NCBI GenBank assembly: GCA_016712105.1
Contig: JADJRU010000028.1
Coordinates: 1 to 40,545, forward strand
Length of the DNA: 40,545 nt
Direction of reading: 5' to 3'
Source: Ahniella sp.
GTDB taxonomy: Bacteria > Pseudomonadota > Gammaproteobacteria > Xanthomonadales > Ahniellaceae
Shown here: positions 15,505-23,893 of the stretch, in pieces
Numbering within the stretch: position 1 is the stretch's first letter
How the letters are laid out: every line of letters begins with the position of its first letter
Translations under genes and position numbers: made by a program
Notes under the pieces: model-generated
The model's database searches: none
Told to the model about the DNA's origin: nothing
What the model saw: the letters and a program-made list of their open reading frames with translations, nothing else

Positions 15505-16816
15505 TCAGCGCTTGAGTTGCCTCAATGCCGCCTCGAAACCGTTGCCGAACACGTAACAGGTGTTGGCAAACTCGTCCGGGCAGAAATCGCAGACATTGCC
15601 GATCTGGTCACCATCGTTGTCCAGCTGACTGAAGTTCGGCACAAACGGACAGTTGTCACAGACATTGCCGACCAGATCCGTATCCTGATCGGCTTGATCG
15701 GTATTGCTGTTGTTGGCGCAGTTGTCGCAGGCATCCCCCACCTGATCGGCATCAAAGTCGGCCTGGGTCGGGTTTGCTGCACGCGGGCAATTGTCGACGA
15801 CGTCGGCGCGGCCATCATTGTCGTCATGGGGGTCGCAGACGTCTCCCAATGCATCACCATCCAGGTTTTCCTGAAGCGGATTCACCAGCAACGGACAATT
15901 GTCGGCACCGTCCAGGATCAGATCATTGTCGTCGTCCGGGTCGCAGGCATCACCGCCATCCATCGCGCCATCCGTGTTGGCCTGACCGGGATTCACCACC
16001 AGCGGGCAATTGTCGTTCGCATCCGGAATCAAGTCGTTGTCGTCGTCCGGATCGCAGGCATCGCCGCCGTCCGCAGCGCCATCCGTATTCGTCTGATCCG
16101 GATTCGCAAGCGTGGGGCAGTTGTCGCAGACATCGCCAAAGGCGTCGGCATCGGAATTCTGCTGGTTGGCATTGGCATTCGCCGGGCAGTTGTCGCAAAC
16201 GTTGCCCAACTGGTCATTGTCCGTGTCGGCCTGATCCGGATTCGCCAGCAGATCGCAGTTGTCGCAAGCGTCCCCGAACACATCGGCGTCGGAGTTGAGC
16301 TGGTTGTTGTTGCCCACCTGCACACAGTTGTCGCAGGCATCACCAAAGAGATCCTGGTCGGCGTTGGCCTGATTGGTGTTCGTGATCGCTACACAGTTGT
16401 CGCAGGCATTGCCGAGTGGGTCGCCGTCGCTGTTGGCCTGGTCGTTGTTGGCGACCAACTGGCAGTTGTCGCAGGCATCGCCGAACAGGTCGAGGTCGGC
16501 GTTCGCCTGCGTGGGATTCGAGATCGCCGTGCAATTGTCGCAAGCGTTGCCGAATGGGTCTGCATCGCTGTTCGCCTGGTCGTTGTTCGCGACATTGACG
16601 CAGTTGTCGCAGGCATCCCCGCGCGCATCGGCGTCGGCATTCGCCTGATTGGTATTGGCCACCGTGCTGCAGTTGTCGCAGGCCGTGCCCACCTGATCGG
16701 CGTCACCGTCGGCCTGATTGCTGTTGGCGGCATTCGGACAGTTGTCGCAGGCAGTGCCAACGCTGTCGTTGTCCGGGTCCAATTGATCACGATTGCCGAT
16801 CAGGTCGCAGTTGTCG
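15505..16816 (-). repeat. DNA encoding the calcium-binding TT3 repeat array
   Basis: About 16 units of 69 bases (three longer, near 108-111), each containing GCAGTTGTC or a close variant on the plus strand, which is the complement of the GAC-AAC-TGC codons for Asp-Asn-Cys. The periodicity creates stop-free frames on both strands. Confidence 0.85.
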
Positions 16817-18666
16817 AGGTTGTTGCACCAACCGTCAAAATCGCCGTCGCCAGTGGTTTCGGTGCCCTCGCAGGTACAGAACCGCCCGGCAGTCGTCGCC
16901 CATCGGCCGTCCTCACCGCTGATCAGCGTCCCTTGGGTCGTTGCCCACAGGTTGTAGGCCCAGAAACACTGGTCAACCGGATCGATCATGGTCGCACTGT
17001 AATCCCCCCAACGATTCCGCGATCCACCGAACGTGCGCACATAACTGTCGATGCCGGCGCGCAGCACAAAAGCCGAAGAAACCGTGTTGCTGGGGTCCGT
17101 CGGACGGCGCGTGACGACATAGGCGCCAGGATTCGTCGAAGTGCCCGAGGCAGCGAAACCGATCGCCAGATGACCAAAACGGTTGCTCGCGATCGACGGA
17201 TAGAACGTATGGGCGCCGGTGGCGATGTCCTCGCCGCCGATCTGGCCGCGCTGCACGACCGCCAGATTGGCCGGGTTGGTAGTGTCCATCTGCAGCCAAT
17301 ACGCGGTGTTCTGGTTCTGGTTGGACTGTCCGGTCGGTGGCAGCACATTGAACACCATGCTCAGCCGATTGTTGTGCCAGGTCGCGTCCAGAGTTCGCCG
17401 ATCGCCACTGTCGAGGCCGATCGCGCCGCCCGGCTGTGGCGCCAGCGGAAAATCGGTCGTGAACGGCTGGTCAAAGTCGGCGACCGTCTCGAACGCAGAC
17501 GTGAACACCGGGCTGGTCGCCAAAGGATTGTCGATACGAACCGTGTTGATCTGCTCCGTGCTGCCGGACGCGAAGCCGGAATAGGCAACGAGCCAGGTCC
17601 CGATCGTCCCGGGCGCCGCGTCGAGCATTCGGGCCGGCATCAAGGGGGCGCTTTCGGATGCGGTCGGTTCCGGATCGAACTGCCGGGCCGTGACCGCACC
17701 CCCTCCATACAAACCGCCGCTGACGCCTTTGCTGATCAGCCACAACCGCGAATCGGCATAGTTGCCGACCGTGAAGTCGAAGTAGTTGCCAGTAACGTAC
17801 AGGGCATCCTCATCGATCCCGAGCCCTGGGTAATCGAGCCATCGCGCTTGCGAGGCGATGGTCAGTTTGGTGTTGATGCGCGCCATGCGCCAAGTACCGT
17901 TGGGATCGGCGTCGTCGCTGACCGCAATGAACAAATACGAATTGTCGGCTGCATCGCCGTCGGCCACACGGGTGACTTCCAGCGTCAGCACGACAAAGCG
18001 GTTCTCGAAGGTGTCGTAGAGCGCTCGCGGATCGAACGTGTACGTTTGCGGCCTTTGACTGCCCAGGCCCGCGAAGAAGTCCTGAAGTCCACTCTGCAAC
18101 TGCAATTGGCCATCGGTCTTGCGATGGATCTTGATCGAGACGTTGCTGACCGTCAGCACATGATTCGGGCCCACGGCGGCATGACTGTCTGCCGGAATGA
18201 ACCGGAAACCGTCATTGAGCGTTCCGTTGTCGTCGAATTGCAGACTGTCGAATTTGGGCGAGACCGTTCCGACGATTCGAGATGCCTTGTCGGGCGAGGC
18301 ATCGTCCGAATGCGGTTCGGGCGTCTGCGCAGGCGGCGTTTCCGCCACGGGTCCGGCACCCAGACCGCGGGTCCCCGGCAATACCGGCCAACGCGCCGCC
18401 GGCACTTCGAAACGCGGCGGGCCTGGCAACCCCGCGGCACCCAGCCGAACATGAGTCGCTTGCCCGTTTTCCTGCCAGACCGGCAAGGCTTGGGCCTCGA
18501 TCCGCATGCTGGACAACTCTGCAGGGACTTCCGGCAACGGACCCGCGGCACGGCGGGGCTGCTGCCCCGCCTCGCGCACCGACATGGCGGAGCAGGCCGC
18601 CAACTGCACCAACACCAGCAGCTGAACCAGTCGTCCGGCCCATGCTGCAGGACGAGACTGGCTCAC
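15505..18666 (-). CDS. lipoprotein with 16 thrombospondin type 3 repeats
   Basis: A 1053-residue surface or periplasmic protein. A GTG start at 18666 overlaps the upstream stop (GTGA) and yields a signal peptide with lipobox LAAC (Cys25); longer readings bury the signal. Residues about 130-600 form a beta-rich region, probably propeller-like (NHVLTVSNVSIKIHRKTDG, AYNLWATTQGTLISG). Residues about 618-1030 are 16 thrombospondin type 3 repeats of roughly 23 residues, DNCxxxxNxxQxDxDxDxxGDxC, which chelate many calcium ions; repeats 11-13 are extended with DPDDDND. The end reads VFGNGFE plus a basic tail, like the cupredoxin at 20279. A long antisense frame is an artefact. Function unknown; calcium-dependent adhesion is plausible. 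Confidence 0.85.
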   Translation of the reverse strand: MSQSRPAAWAGRLVQLLVLVQLAACSAMSVREAGQQPRRAAGPLPEVPAELSSMRIEAQALPVWQENGQATHVRLGAAGLPGPPRFEVPAARWPVLPGTRGLGAGPVAETPPAQTPEPHSDDASPDKASRIVGTVSPKFDSLQFDDNGTLNDGFRFIPADSHAAVGPNHVLTVSNVSIKIHRKTDGQLQLQSGLQDFFAGLGSQRPQTYTFDPRALYDTFENRFVVLTLEVTRVADGDAADNSYLFIAVSDDADPNGTWRMARINTKLTIASQARWLDYPGLGIDEDALYVTGNYFDFTVGNYADSRLWLISKGVSGGLYGGGAVTARQFDPEPTASESAPLMPARMLDAAPGTIGTWLVAYSGFASGSTEQINTVRIDNPLATSPVFTSAFETVADFDQPFTTDFPLAPQPGGAIGLDSGDRRTLDATWHNNRLSMVFNVLPPTGQSNQNQNTAYWLQMDTTNPANLAVVQRGQIGGEDIATGAHTFYPSIASNRFGHLAIGFAASGTSTNPGAYVVTRRPTDPSNTVSSAFVLRAGIDSYVRTFGGSRNRWGDYSATMIDPVDQCFWAYNLWATTQGTLISGEDGRWATTAGRFCTCEGTETTGDGDFDGWCNNLDNCDLIGNRDQLDPDNDSVGTACDNCPNAANSNQADGDADQVGTACDNCSTVANTNQANADADARGDACDNCVNVANNDQANSDADPFGNACDNCTAISNPTQANADLDLFGDACDNCQLVANNDQANSDGDPLGNACDNCVAITNTNQANADQDLFGDACDNCVQVGNNNQLNSDADVFGDACDNCDLLANPDQADTDNDQLGNVCDNCPANANANQQNSDADAFGDVCDNCPTLANPDQTNTDGAADGGDACDPDDDNDLIPDANDNCPLVVNPGQANTDGAMDGGDACDPDDDNDLILDGADNCPLLVNPLQENLDGDALGDVCDPHDDNDGRADVVDNCPRAANPTQADFDADQVGDACDNCANNSNTDQADQDTDLVGNVCDNCPFVPNFSQLDNDGDQIGNVCDFCPDEFANTCYVFGNGFEAALRQLKR

Positions 18667-19070
18667 GGCATCCGTTCCTCGCGCATCGGCCCGAAGTCGC
18701 GGCGCGCCGCCGAAATAGTCACCGTGAACCCGGCCACCACGTCGAACAGGCACATGACCACCAACGACAGGAACACCCCGTTGCCGAACCGCGGCAGGAT
18801 CAGGAACTCGACCAGCGCGACAATAAAAACGCCCAGCGACAGCACATGATCGAGGATCGTGCTCGACTGCGTGCGCGTGGCCTTGAACATTTCCACATAG
18901 AGCAAGATGAGGCCCAACAGGATCAAGCCATCACCGACGGTCAGCGGAAGGGCGCCACCCGATGGCAGGGGCACGGTGAACATGGGTTGGCTCATCGCCA
19001 CGTCACCGGCAAACGCAAGTGCATTGGCAATCACGATGACGATCGCGAGCAGGGGCACGGCGGCAAGCAT
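18663..19070 (-). CDS. small four-helix inner-membrane protein
   Basis: A 135-residue protein with about four hydrophobic segments (LLAIVIVIANALAFAG, VGDGLILLGLILLYVEMF, HVLSLGVFIVALVEFLIL, GVFLSLVVMCLFDVVAGFTV) and a charged C-terminus. I chose ATG 19070, which has CGGAG upstream; the longer frame to 19265 would add a polar 65-residue stretch without family resemblance. I recognise no named family. Its stop overlaps the GTG start of the TT3 lipoprotein gene, so the two are translationally coupled and may act together at the envelope. Confidence 0.7.
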   Translation of the reverse strand: MLAAVPLLAIVIVIANALAFAGDVAMSQPMFTVPLPSGGALPLTVGDGLILLGLILLYVEMFKATRTQSSTILDHVLSLGVFIVALVEFLILPRFGNGVFLSLVVMCLFDVVAGFTVTISAARRDFGPMREERMP

Positions 19071-19309
19071 GGCAACTCCGGTGTGATCGGGACAGGTCGC
19101 TAGTCTATCGAGGCTTGGGCTGGCCGACTCAATCAATTCGGTGAGGGATTCCCGGGCACATTCCAACTGGCTGCCTTCCGGCGACCCGTCGTCCGCGATC
19201 GTCGATCCGTTGCCGCTGATCGGGCCGTTGTCGCGATTTGATGACGCACTCTGGCACGACGACAAGGATTTGCAATAAAGTGCGACGAGAACGAATTCTC
19301 GGAACCCTG

Positions 19310-19840
19310 ATGACCGGCAGCCCTCCGATCCAACCTGATGCCGTCGCCGAGGCCACCCTCTTGCACTTGCTCGGCTTGCTGCGCAAGGCGCAGTCGCCGC
19401 GCGAGGCGGCGTGGGCCGTCACGTCGCAAGCCATTGCCGCACTGGGGCTGGAGGACTGCGTGGTCTATCTGAGCAATCCGGACGGGCTGACACTGACTCA
19501 GGTCGCCGTATTCGGCCCCAAACTCAAGGCAGTGGGCATGATCGAGAATTCGATCACCCTGCGTTTTGGTCATGGGATCGTCGGCCATGCCGCCGAGCAG
19601 AAAACCGTCATTCGCGTGGACGACACACGCCTTGATCCCCGTTATGTCCTTGACGATAACCACCGCCTGTCGGAAATCGCCGTACCCGTTCTTGACGAGA
19701 ATCGGGTCCTGGGTGTGCTCGACAGTGAACACAGCGACGCCGGCTTCTATACCGAACATCACGAGCAAGTGCTTCGCCAGATGGCCGAACTGCTTGCTGC
19801 GCGACTCATTCAAATCCGCTCCCTCACTGACCGACACTGA
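19310..19840 (+). CDS. GAF-domain protein
   Basis: A 176-residue soluble protein made of one GAF domain: LRKAQSPREAAWAVTSQAIA, then FGHGIVGHAAEQKTVIRVDD, LSEIAVPVLDENRVLGVLD and a final long helix (QVLRQMAELLAARLIQIRSL). GAF domains bind small ligands or cyclic nucleotides or mediate dimerisation; no output domain is attached here, so it could be a stand-alone sensor or adaptor. ATG 19310 (GGAA upstream) begins near the conserved part; the frame is open back to 19238. It is followed after five bases by the small membrane protein gene, suggesting an operon. Confidence 0.75.
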   Translation: MTGSPPIQPDAVAEATLLHLLGLLRKAQSPREAAWAVTSQAIAALGLEDCVVYLSNPDGLTLTQVAVFGPKLKAVGMIENSITLRFGHGIVGHAAEQKTVIRVDDTRLDPRYVLDDNHRLSEIAVPVLDENRVLGVLDSEHSDAGFYTEHHEQVLRQMAELLAARLIQIRSLTDRH

Positions 19841-19845
19841 CCGCC

Positions 19846-20232
19846 ATGCGCTATGCCAGCCTCGTCATCGCTGTGTTCTGCCTGATCATGCTGTTCGTCG
19901 CCGAGTCCTCGATGGTGCTGGCCCTGTGCCTGCTGGGAACCGGACTGTTCGGGTTCCTCGCGGTCCTCGGCTTCGCGCAGGCGAAGATCGAATCGACGTC
20001 ACAGCCTCATTTCAACATCATGAGTCCGCAGGAACTCGCGGAAATGCGTCAGAAGGCCAATGCAAACAAGGCCAGCCCATCGCGATCGAATGACAGAGCC
20101 GCCGGCGCCTCGGGGGCTGCCTATGCGGGTGGTTCCCATTCCAGCGATGACCGCCGCGGCGGTGACGACGGCAATGACAGTTCAGACGGCGGCAGCGATG
20201 GTGGCGGTGACGGCGGCGGTGGCGGCGACTGA
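19846..20232 (+). CDS. small membrane protein with Gly/Asp/Ser-rich tail
   Basis: A 128-residue protein. Residues 1-45 carry two closely spaced hydrophobic segments (ASLVIAVFCLIMLFVA and MVLALCLLGTGLFGFLAVLG). A polar linker (MSPQELAEMRQKANANKA) follows, and the last 40 residues are almost only Gly, Asp and Ser, ending GGGDGGGGGD-like. Tails like this occur in small membrane proteins of unknown function. No catalytic motif is visible. It starts five bases after the GAF gene and converges on the cupredoxin gene. Confidence 0.6.
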   Translation: MRYASLVIAVFCLIMLFVAESSMVLALCLLGTGLFGFLAVLGFAQAKIESTSQPHFNIMSPQELAEMRQKANANKASPSRSNDRAAGASGAAYAGGSHSSDDRRGGDDGNDSSDGGSDGGGDGGGGGD

Positions 20233-20278
20233 GTCCGAAAGCAACGTTCCACGCGCGCTTCGGGCCAATTTGTTTGGG

Positions 20279-20659
20279 TCAGTCGAAGGAATCGCGGAAC
20301 AGCAGGGGATCAAACACCCGCACGGATCCGCGCATGTCCATGAAGGCATGGACCACACAAATGTAGAAAAAGTCGCCCGGCACGGTCAGTGTGATCTCAC
20401 AGTTTGGCTGGGTGACCGATTGGTCGTCGCACAACAGGGGATTCGGGGTATACGCGGTGGTACCAGTCGCCGATCGCACCTGTCGTAGTGGATGGGCCCC
20501 GGAATACTCGAACCTGACGGTCTCGCCAGCCCAGATATCCAGCTGAACCGGCTCGTAGGTATTCCCGACAATGCGCACGCAATGATCGACTGGGCAGCCG
20601 ATGCCTGCGTGCGCCGTCAATGGAATGCCCAGTAGCAGGGCCGCCGTCAGTAGTCTCAT
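20279..20659 (-). CDS. secreted cupredoxin-like copper protein
   Basis: A 126-residue exported protein. The signal peptide MRLLTAALLLGIPLTAHA sets the start at 20659. The mature part is plastocyanin/azurin-like: YEPVQLDIWAGETVRFEYSG, a first His in GAHPL, and the copper loop FFYICVVHAFMDM offering Cys, His and Met. These four ligands fit a type 1 copper site. Two further Cys (CPVDHC) near the mature N-terminus and one pair later (LLCDDQ, PNCEI) may form disulfides. It could carry periplasmic electrons, partner unknown. The C-terminus DPLLFRDSFD resembles the end of the TT3 lipoprotein. Confidence 0.8.
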   Translation of the reverse strand: MRLLTAALLLGIPLTAHAGIGCPVDHCVRIVGNTYEPVQLDIWAGETVRFEYSGAHPLRQVRSATGTTAYTPNPLLCDDQSVTQPNCEITLTVPGDFFYICVVHAFMDMRGSVRVFDPLLFRDSFD

Positions 20660-20742
20660 GAGGCGATTGTCGCCGAATCGGGCGATCGGAAACCGACGAG
20701 GCCGACACAATTTGCGCAGCGGCGCCGCCGCAGATGTGCAAC

Positions 20743-20828
20743 TGGTACCCGGAGCCGGGTTCGAACCGGCACGGCTTGTGGCCGAGGGATTTTAAGTCCC
20801 TTGCGTCTACCTATTTCGCCATCCGGGC
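20743..20828 (-). tRNA. tRNA-Leu (anticodon TAA)
   Basis: An 86-base tRNA with encoded CCA. It starts GCCCGGATGGCGAAAT, has the anticodon loop CTTAAAA (TAA), a long variable arm, the T-loop GGTTCGAACC and the acceptor end CCGGGTACCA. It is third in a Gly-Cys-Leu cluster matching E. coli glyW-cysT-leuZ. Confidence 0.97.
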
Positions 20829-20841
20829 GAGACAGTAAAAA

Positions 20842-20916
20842 TGGAGGCCTGAGGCCGGAATCGAACCGACATAGATGGCTTTGCAGGCCACTGCATAACC
20901 TTTCTGCCACCAGGCC
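20842..20916 (-). tRNA. tRNA-Cys (anticodon GCA)
   Basis: A 75-base tRNA with CCA. It starts GGCCTGGTGGCAGAAAGG, carries the anticodon loop CTGCAAA (GCA), has the T-arm CGGTTCGATTCCG and ends AGGCCTCCA. It lies 13 bases upstream of tRNA-Leu on the same strand and probably shares its transcript. Confidence 0.97.
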
Positions 20917-20928
20917 GGTGGGGGTGAA

Positions 20929-20958
20929 AGCATAGCCCGGCTGCAGTGCAGCTCGCAA
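20929..20958 (-). promoter_or_regulatory. candidate promoter of tRNA-Cys/tRNA-Leu
   Basis: On the minus strand TTGCGA (20953-20958) and TATGCT (20929-20934) are separated by 18 bases and end 12 bases before tRNA-Cys. It lies downstream of the terminator after tRNA-Gly, so a separate promoter is expected here. Confidence 0.45.
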
Positions 20959-20992
20959 TGCAAAAAGCATTGCCGTGGCCTTCTTCCACCCT

Positions 20993-21024
20993 TAAAAAAC
21001 AAAACCTCGGCGTGCCGAGGTTTT
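20993..21024 (-). terminator. intrinsic terminator after tRNA-Gly
   Basis: Read on the minus strand, AAAACCTCGG and CCGAGGTTTT form a perfect 10-bp stem with a 4-base loop (21001-21024), followed by GTTTTTT. This is a strong rho-independent terminator nine bases after tRNA-Gly. Confidence 0.85.
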
Positions 21025-21032
21025 GGAAAAAC

Positions 21033-21108
<76 letters not shown>

Positions 21109-21120
21109 GTTGAGCCGCGC

Positions 21121-21148
21121 ATTATGCTGATTCAGAAACCGATGTCAA
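21121..21148 (-). promoter_or_regulatory. sigma-70 promoter of tRNA-Gly
   Basis: On the minus strand a perfect TTGACA (21143-21148) and CATAAT (21121-21126; five of six consensus bases) are 16 bases apart. The -10 box ends 12 bases before the tRNA, as expected for a stable-RNA promoter. Confidence 0.8.
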
Positions 21149-21490
21149 CACTCCAGTGCAATCAAAGTCGATTTTTTTGCACGGGACCCATACGGAATGC
21201 GGTTCGAGCCTTGCTCTTCGCTTTGCGAAACACAAGGACGAAGTATCTGCCTAAACCCCTCCTTGTGCTTCGCTTTGCGAAGCGCAAGGGCGAAGTGCTT
21301 GCCTAAACCCCTCCCAACCCTCCCCGAACATCGGGGAGGGCTTGCACGGATTGGACAACGTCGCATCGCGGCTGAAACGCTCCCACAACTGAAGGACTCT
21401 CGCATCGCGGCTGAAGCCGCAAACAAAGCCCTCCCCGATGTCCGTGGCTGTCGAGCTACTTGTCGCTTGTTCGGTTACTCCCCTTAAGCT
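21149..21490. repeat. gene-free stretch of extragenic repeats
   Basis: No convincing gene. Two similar units of about 50 bases lie at 21215-21264 and 21266-21325: CTTCGCTTTGCGAA, a CACAAGG or CGCAAGGG block, then GCCTAAACCCCTCC. A CCCTCCCCGAACATCGGGGAGGG hairpin follows (21317-21339). Two copies of CTCGCATCGCGGCTGAA-like sequence follow (21360-21420). Confidence 0.7.
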
Positions 21491-21715
21491 CGTCATCTCG
21501 CGGGGCAAGCGGGGATCCACTCGTTGCGACACGGTTCGGGAAGTGGTGCACCCGAGTGGTTTCCGCTTTCGCGGGAATGACCGACGTGGGGTGTGGCACG
21601 AGCGTTCAGACGCCCGCTTTCGCCGGCCCCGCCGAGCAGCCACAAAGTTCCGGACTGGCCAAAGCCCTCCCCGATGTTCGGGGAGGGTTGGGAGGGGTTT
21701 AGGCAAGCACTCCGG
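21491..21715. repeat. long direct repeat, copy A
   Basis: About 225 bases matching 23894-24117, both on the plus strand. The first 70 bases (CGTCATCTCGCGGGGCAAG onward) are similar; the remaining 155, from TGGTTTC...CGCTTTCGCGGGAATGAC to GGGGTTTAGGCAAGCACTCC, are nearly identical. The copies flank the S41 peptidase gene. Confidence 0.85.
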
Positions 21716-21740
21716 CTCCGAGGTTCGCGTAGCGAAACTC

Positions 21741-21776
21741 GGGGAGGGTTGGGAGGGGTTTAGGCAAGCACTCCGG
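21741..21776 (+). repeat. extra copy of the GGGAGGGGTTTAGGCAAGC unit
   Basis: A 36-base copy of the unit that ends both long direct repeats (21680-21715 and 24082-24117). Inverted copies lie at 21294-21325 and 23855-23886, so at least five copies surround the S41 peptidase gene. The rest of 21777-21940 shows nothing recognisable. Confidence 0.75.
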
Positions 21777-21940
21777 CCATTTGCTTCGCGAAGCGAAGCA
21801 ACTTGCCTGCCCATCAAATTCCCGCTCCAAATTCCCGAACAGGTCGGGCTGTGGCAAGCAACCGCCCCGCTCTGCCATGCCTGGACAGACGAAACAGCGA
21901 GATCAAACCGCATCCGCATGGAAAACCATGCAATCCAGGG

Positions 21941-23590
21941 TCAGCGATTCTCCTGCAAGTGAAGTAACGCTTCGTCCAGTACTCGATCGCGCTTGGCACG
22001 AAACGTGTCCACAGAGTCCGTGACAGTGACATCGGGATGAATGCCAACGCCCACGAACTCCGTACCGTCAGCCAAGCGATCGCGCTTGCTGCAGATTCGC
22101 GCCGAGCCGCCGCCGGGGAGATTGAGGAACAAGGGCTGTCCGGTGCTGCCGCCGGTCGCCTCGCCGATGACCAGGCCGCGCTTCATGCCCTTGAAGGCGC
22201 CGACGAAATCTTCGGCGGCGGAATAGGTCTGAGCACTGGTCAGCACCACCACTTTGCCCTCATAGCGCCGCTCCAGGTCGGCAGGCCAACTGCCGGTCTC
22301 GCCGATCGGTGCCTGCGTCAGGCCCCAGGCGCGCCAGGCCGAGACGTACTTGCGGGTTTGCCACTGAGAGGTAGCGAGCGTTTGATCAGTCAGCGTGGCC
22401 AGAATGCGATAGCCCTCTCCGCTGTTGCCACCACCATTGCGACGGACATCAAAGATGATTGCCTTGGCCTTCTTGATCTCGTCGAACTGTTTCAAGTACT
22501 GGTCGGCCGCTTCGGAGTTGTCAAAATGGTTCAGGGCAACGTAGGCGATGCCCCCAGGCAGCAACTTCCACGCAAATGCCGGGTTGCCGGGGATCTTCAG
22601 GGCGACATGCTCTGAGGGGCTCCAGCGGCGCAGACTGACTTCGAAGGAGTCGTGTGCGTTCTGACCGAGGCGCAGTTTGACTGTGCGATCGACGGGACCG
22701 AGCAGCAAATCAAAGCCGTAGGCGCGCTGCCTGAGATCCTGCGGCGTCGAAGCGGATACCCAGGGCAAAACGGACTGTCGCACATAATCGTGCACTGCCA
22801 GCCCGTCGATGGCGAGAATTTCAGTGCCTCGCTTCAGTCCCGCCTGCTTAAGGCTGTCATCAAGGACCTCGGTCACCATCACGCGACCTTCGATCAGTCT
22901 GGTGCGCAGGGGTGGGCGGCTGTAGAACTGCGCGGCCAGAGCATCGGGAGGAAAGACGCCGGTGTGCCCATCCTGCAACTGCGCCAGAAACGCGATCAAC
23001 TCCCGGTAATAGTCCTGCGTGCGCGGGGTCTGCTGAACCTTGGGCAAAGTCTTGAGATAGAGCGCGTCCCAATCCAGATCGGGCACCAGATCGAAGTTGG
23101 CGAAATTGTACTTGGCCTCGGACCAAAGTCGTGACAAGCCAGCAATCCGCTCGGCTTCGCTGAGTGTCTCGGCATAGGGCGTTTCAATGGCTTTGGCGCC
23201 GTACTGGCGCTGGTCCAGCTTGAGAAGAGCGTCTGCGTGCTTAAGCAATGCTGCATAACGCGGGTCTGCGCGCAGTGGGGCCAGATCGGGATCCCGCTCG
23301 ATGTGGGCACGGTCGGTATAGCCGGCATTCACTGCCGCCTCCAGGGCCGTAAAGGCCCGATCGACTGAGCCGCTCAGCGCCAGGACGCAGGCGTGGTTGT
23401 AGTGCTGGCCTGCATCCAATTCGCTGACTGCCGACGCCGCTCCAAAGGCCTCTGCTGCGGCCTGCCATTGTTTGTCGGCAATCGCCCGGTTGGCCTGTTC
23501 CAAGGCTTGTTCGAACGAGCCAGCCGCCACTGCGGAGACGGCCAGCAGCAGGAAAAGGCCAAAGGTCATTGTCCATCGTTTTGCGGGCAT
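21941..23590 (-). CDS. exported S41-family peptidase with N-terminal TPR-like region
   Basis: A 549-residue C-terminal-processing-protease-type protein. ATG 23590 has AAGGAA upstream and gives a signal peptide (FGLFLLLAVSAVAAG); the frame is open farther but into repeat-like sequence. Residues about 25-115 look like TPR helices (QHYNHACVLALSGSVDRAFT). A PDZ-like part follows (TEVLDDSLKQAGLKRGTEIL, then AIDGLAVHDY). The S41 core has FDVRRNGGGNSGEGY and the nucleophile region VVVLTSAQTYSAAEDF, with Ser in QTYSA. It probably degrades periplasmic proteins. It sits between direct repeats, interrupting the conserved pgsA-tRNA order. Confidence 0.85.
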   Translation of the reverse strand: MPAKRWTMTFGLFLLLAVSAVAAGSFEQALEQANRAIADKQWQAAAEAFGAASAVSELDAGQHYNHACVLALSGSVDRAFTALEAAVNAGYTDRAHIERDPDLAPLRADPRYAALLKHADALLKLDQRQYGAKAIETPYAETLSEAERIAGLSRLWSEAKYNFANFDLVPDLDWDALYLKTLPKVQQTPRTQDYYRELIAFLAQLQDGHTGVFPPDALAAQFYSRPPLRTRLIEGRVMVTEVLDDSLKQAGLKRGTEILAIDGLAVHDYVRQSVLPWVSASTPQDLRQRAYGFDLLLGPVDRTVKLRLGQNAHDSFEVSLRRWSPSEHVALKIPGNPAFAWKLLPGGIAYVALNHFDNSEAADQYLKQFDEIKKAKAIIFDVRRNGGGNSGEGYRILATLTDQTLATSQWQTRKYVSAWRAWGLTQAPIGETGSWPADLERRYEGKVVVLTSAQTYSAAEDFVGAFKGMKRGLVIGEATGGSTGQPLFLNLPGGGSARICSKRDRLADGTEFVGVGIHPDVTVTDSVDTFRAKRDRVLDEALLHLQENR

Positions 23591-23893
23591 CGGCGCTTCC
23601 TTTCTGTGCGGGGTTCGAATCCAGGTTTGATCAGGCGCCGATCGGCAGCATTGTGAGCCGGGGAAACGCTCAGAAAGGCATGGATGCTGTCTGGTGTGCC
23701 GAACGGTTTGAACTCCCTGAGCATGGCCTGCAGCAATGGGAGCACTTCTGCGCCGGCGTCTGCAACCATCGACGCCCAATAAGGCCGATTCCGCCAAGCG
23801 GAGCATAAGCATGCAGCAGCTGCTTGTACTTCGCTGTGCGAAGCACAAGGGCGAAGTGTTGGCCTAAACCCCTCCCAACCCTCCCAGAACATT
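23591..23893. other. gene-free stretch upstream of the S41 peptidase gene
   Basis: About 300 bases with no supported gene. It should hold the promoter of the peptidase gene, but I see no clear -35/-10 pair. The end (23827-23886) contains CTTCGCTGTGCGAAGCACAA and an inverted copy of the GCCTAAACCCCTCCCAACC repeat. Confidence 0.5.

Noticed and set aside
13089..15515. Plus-strand open frame of 808 codons opposite spoT
   Set aside because: Shadow of a high-GC gene. The minus strand carries clear HD, synthetase, TGS and ACT motifs.
15463..18849. Plus-strand open frame of 1128 codons opposite the TT3 lipoprotein gene
   Set aside because: It is the mirror of the Asp-Asn-Cys repeat codons, giving a monotonous Val/Ile/Gly/Arg sequence with no start context. 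The minus strand has a signal peptide, lipobox and a known repeat family.
19245..19285. TGGCAC and TTGC reminiscent of a sigma-54 promoter upstream of the GAF gene
   Set aside because: The spacing is 12 bases instead of about 5, so it does not fit the -24/-12 pattern.
23608..23630. GGGGTTCGAATCCAGG, resembling a tRNA T-arm
   Set aside because: No acceptor, D or anticodon arms can be formed around it.
23591..23848. N-terminal extension of the S41 peptidase frame
   Set aside because: The extra 86 residues are Cys/Arg-rich and derive partly from repeat DNA. The start at 23590 has a ribosome site and a proper signal peptide.
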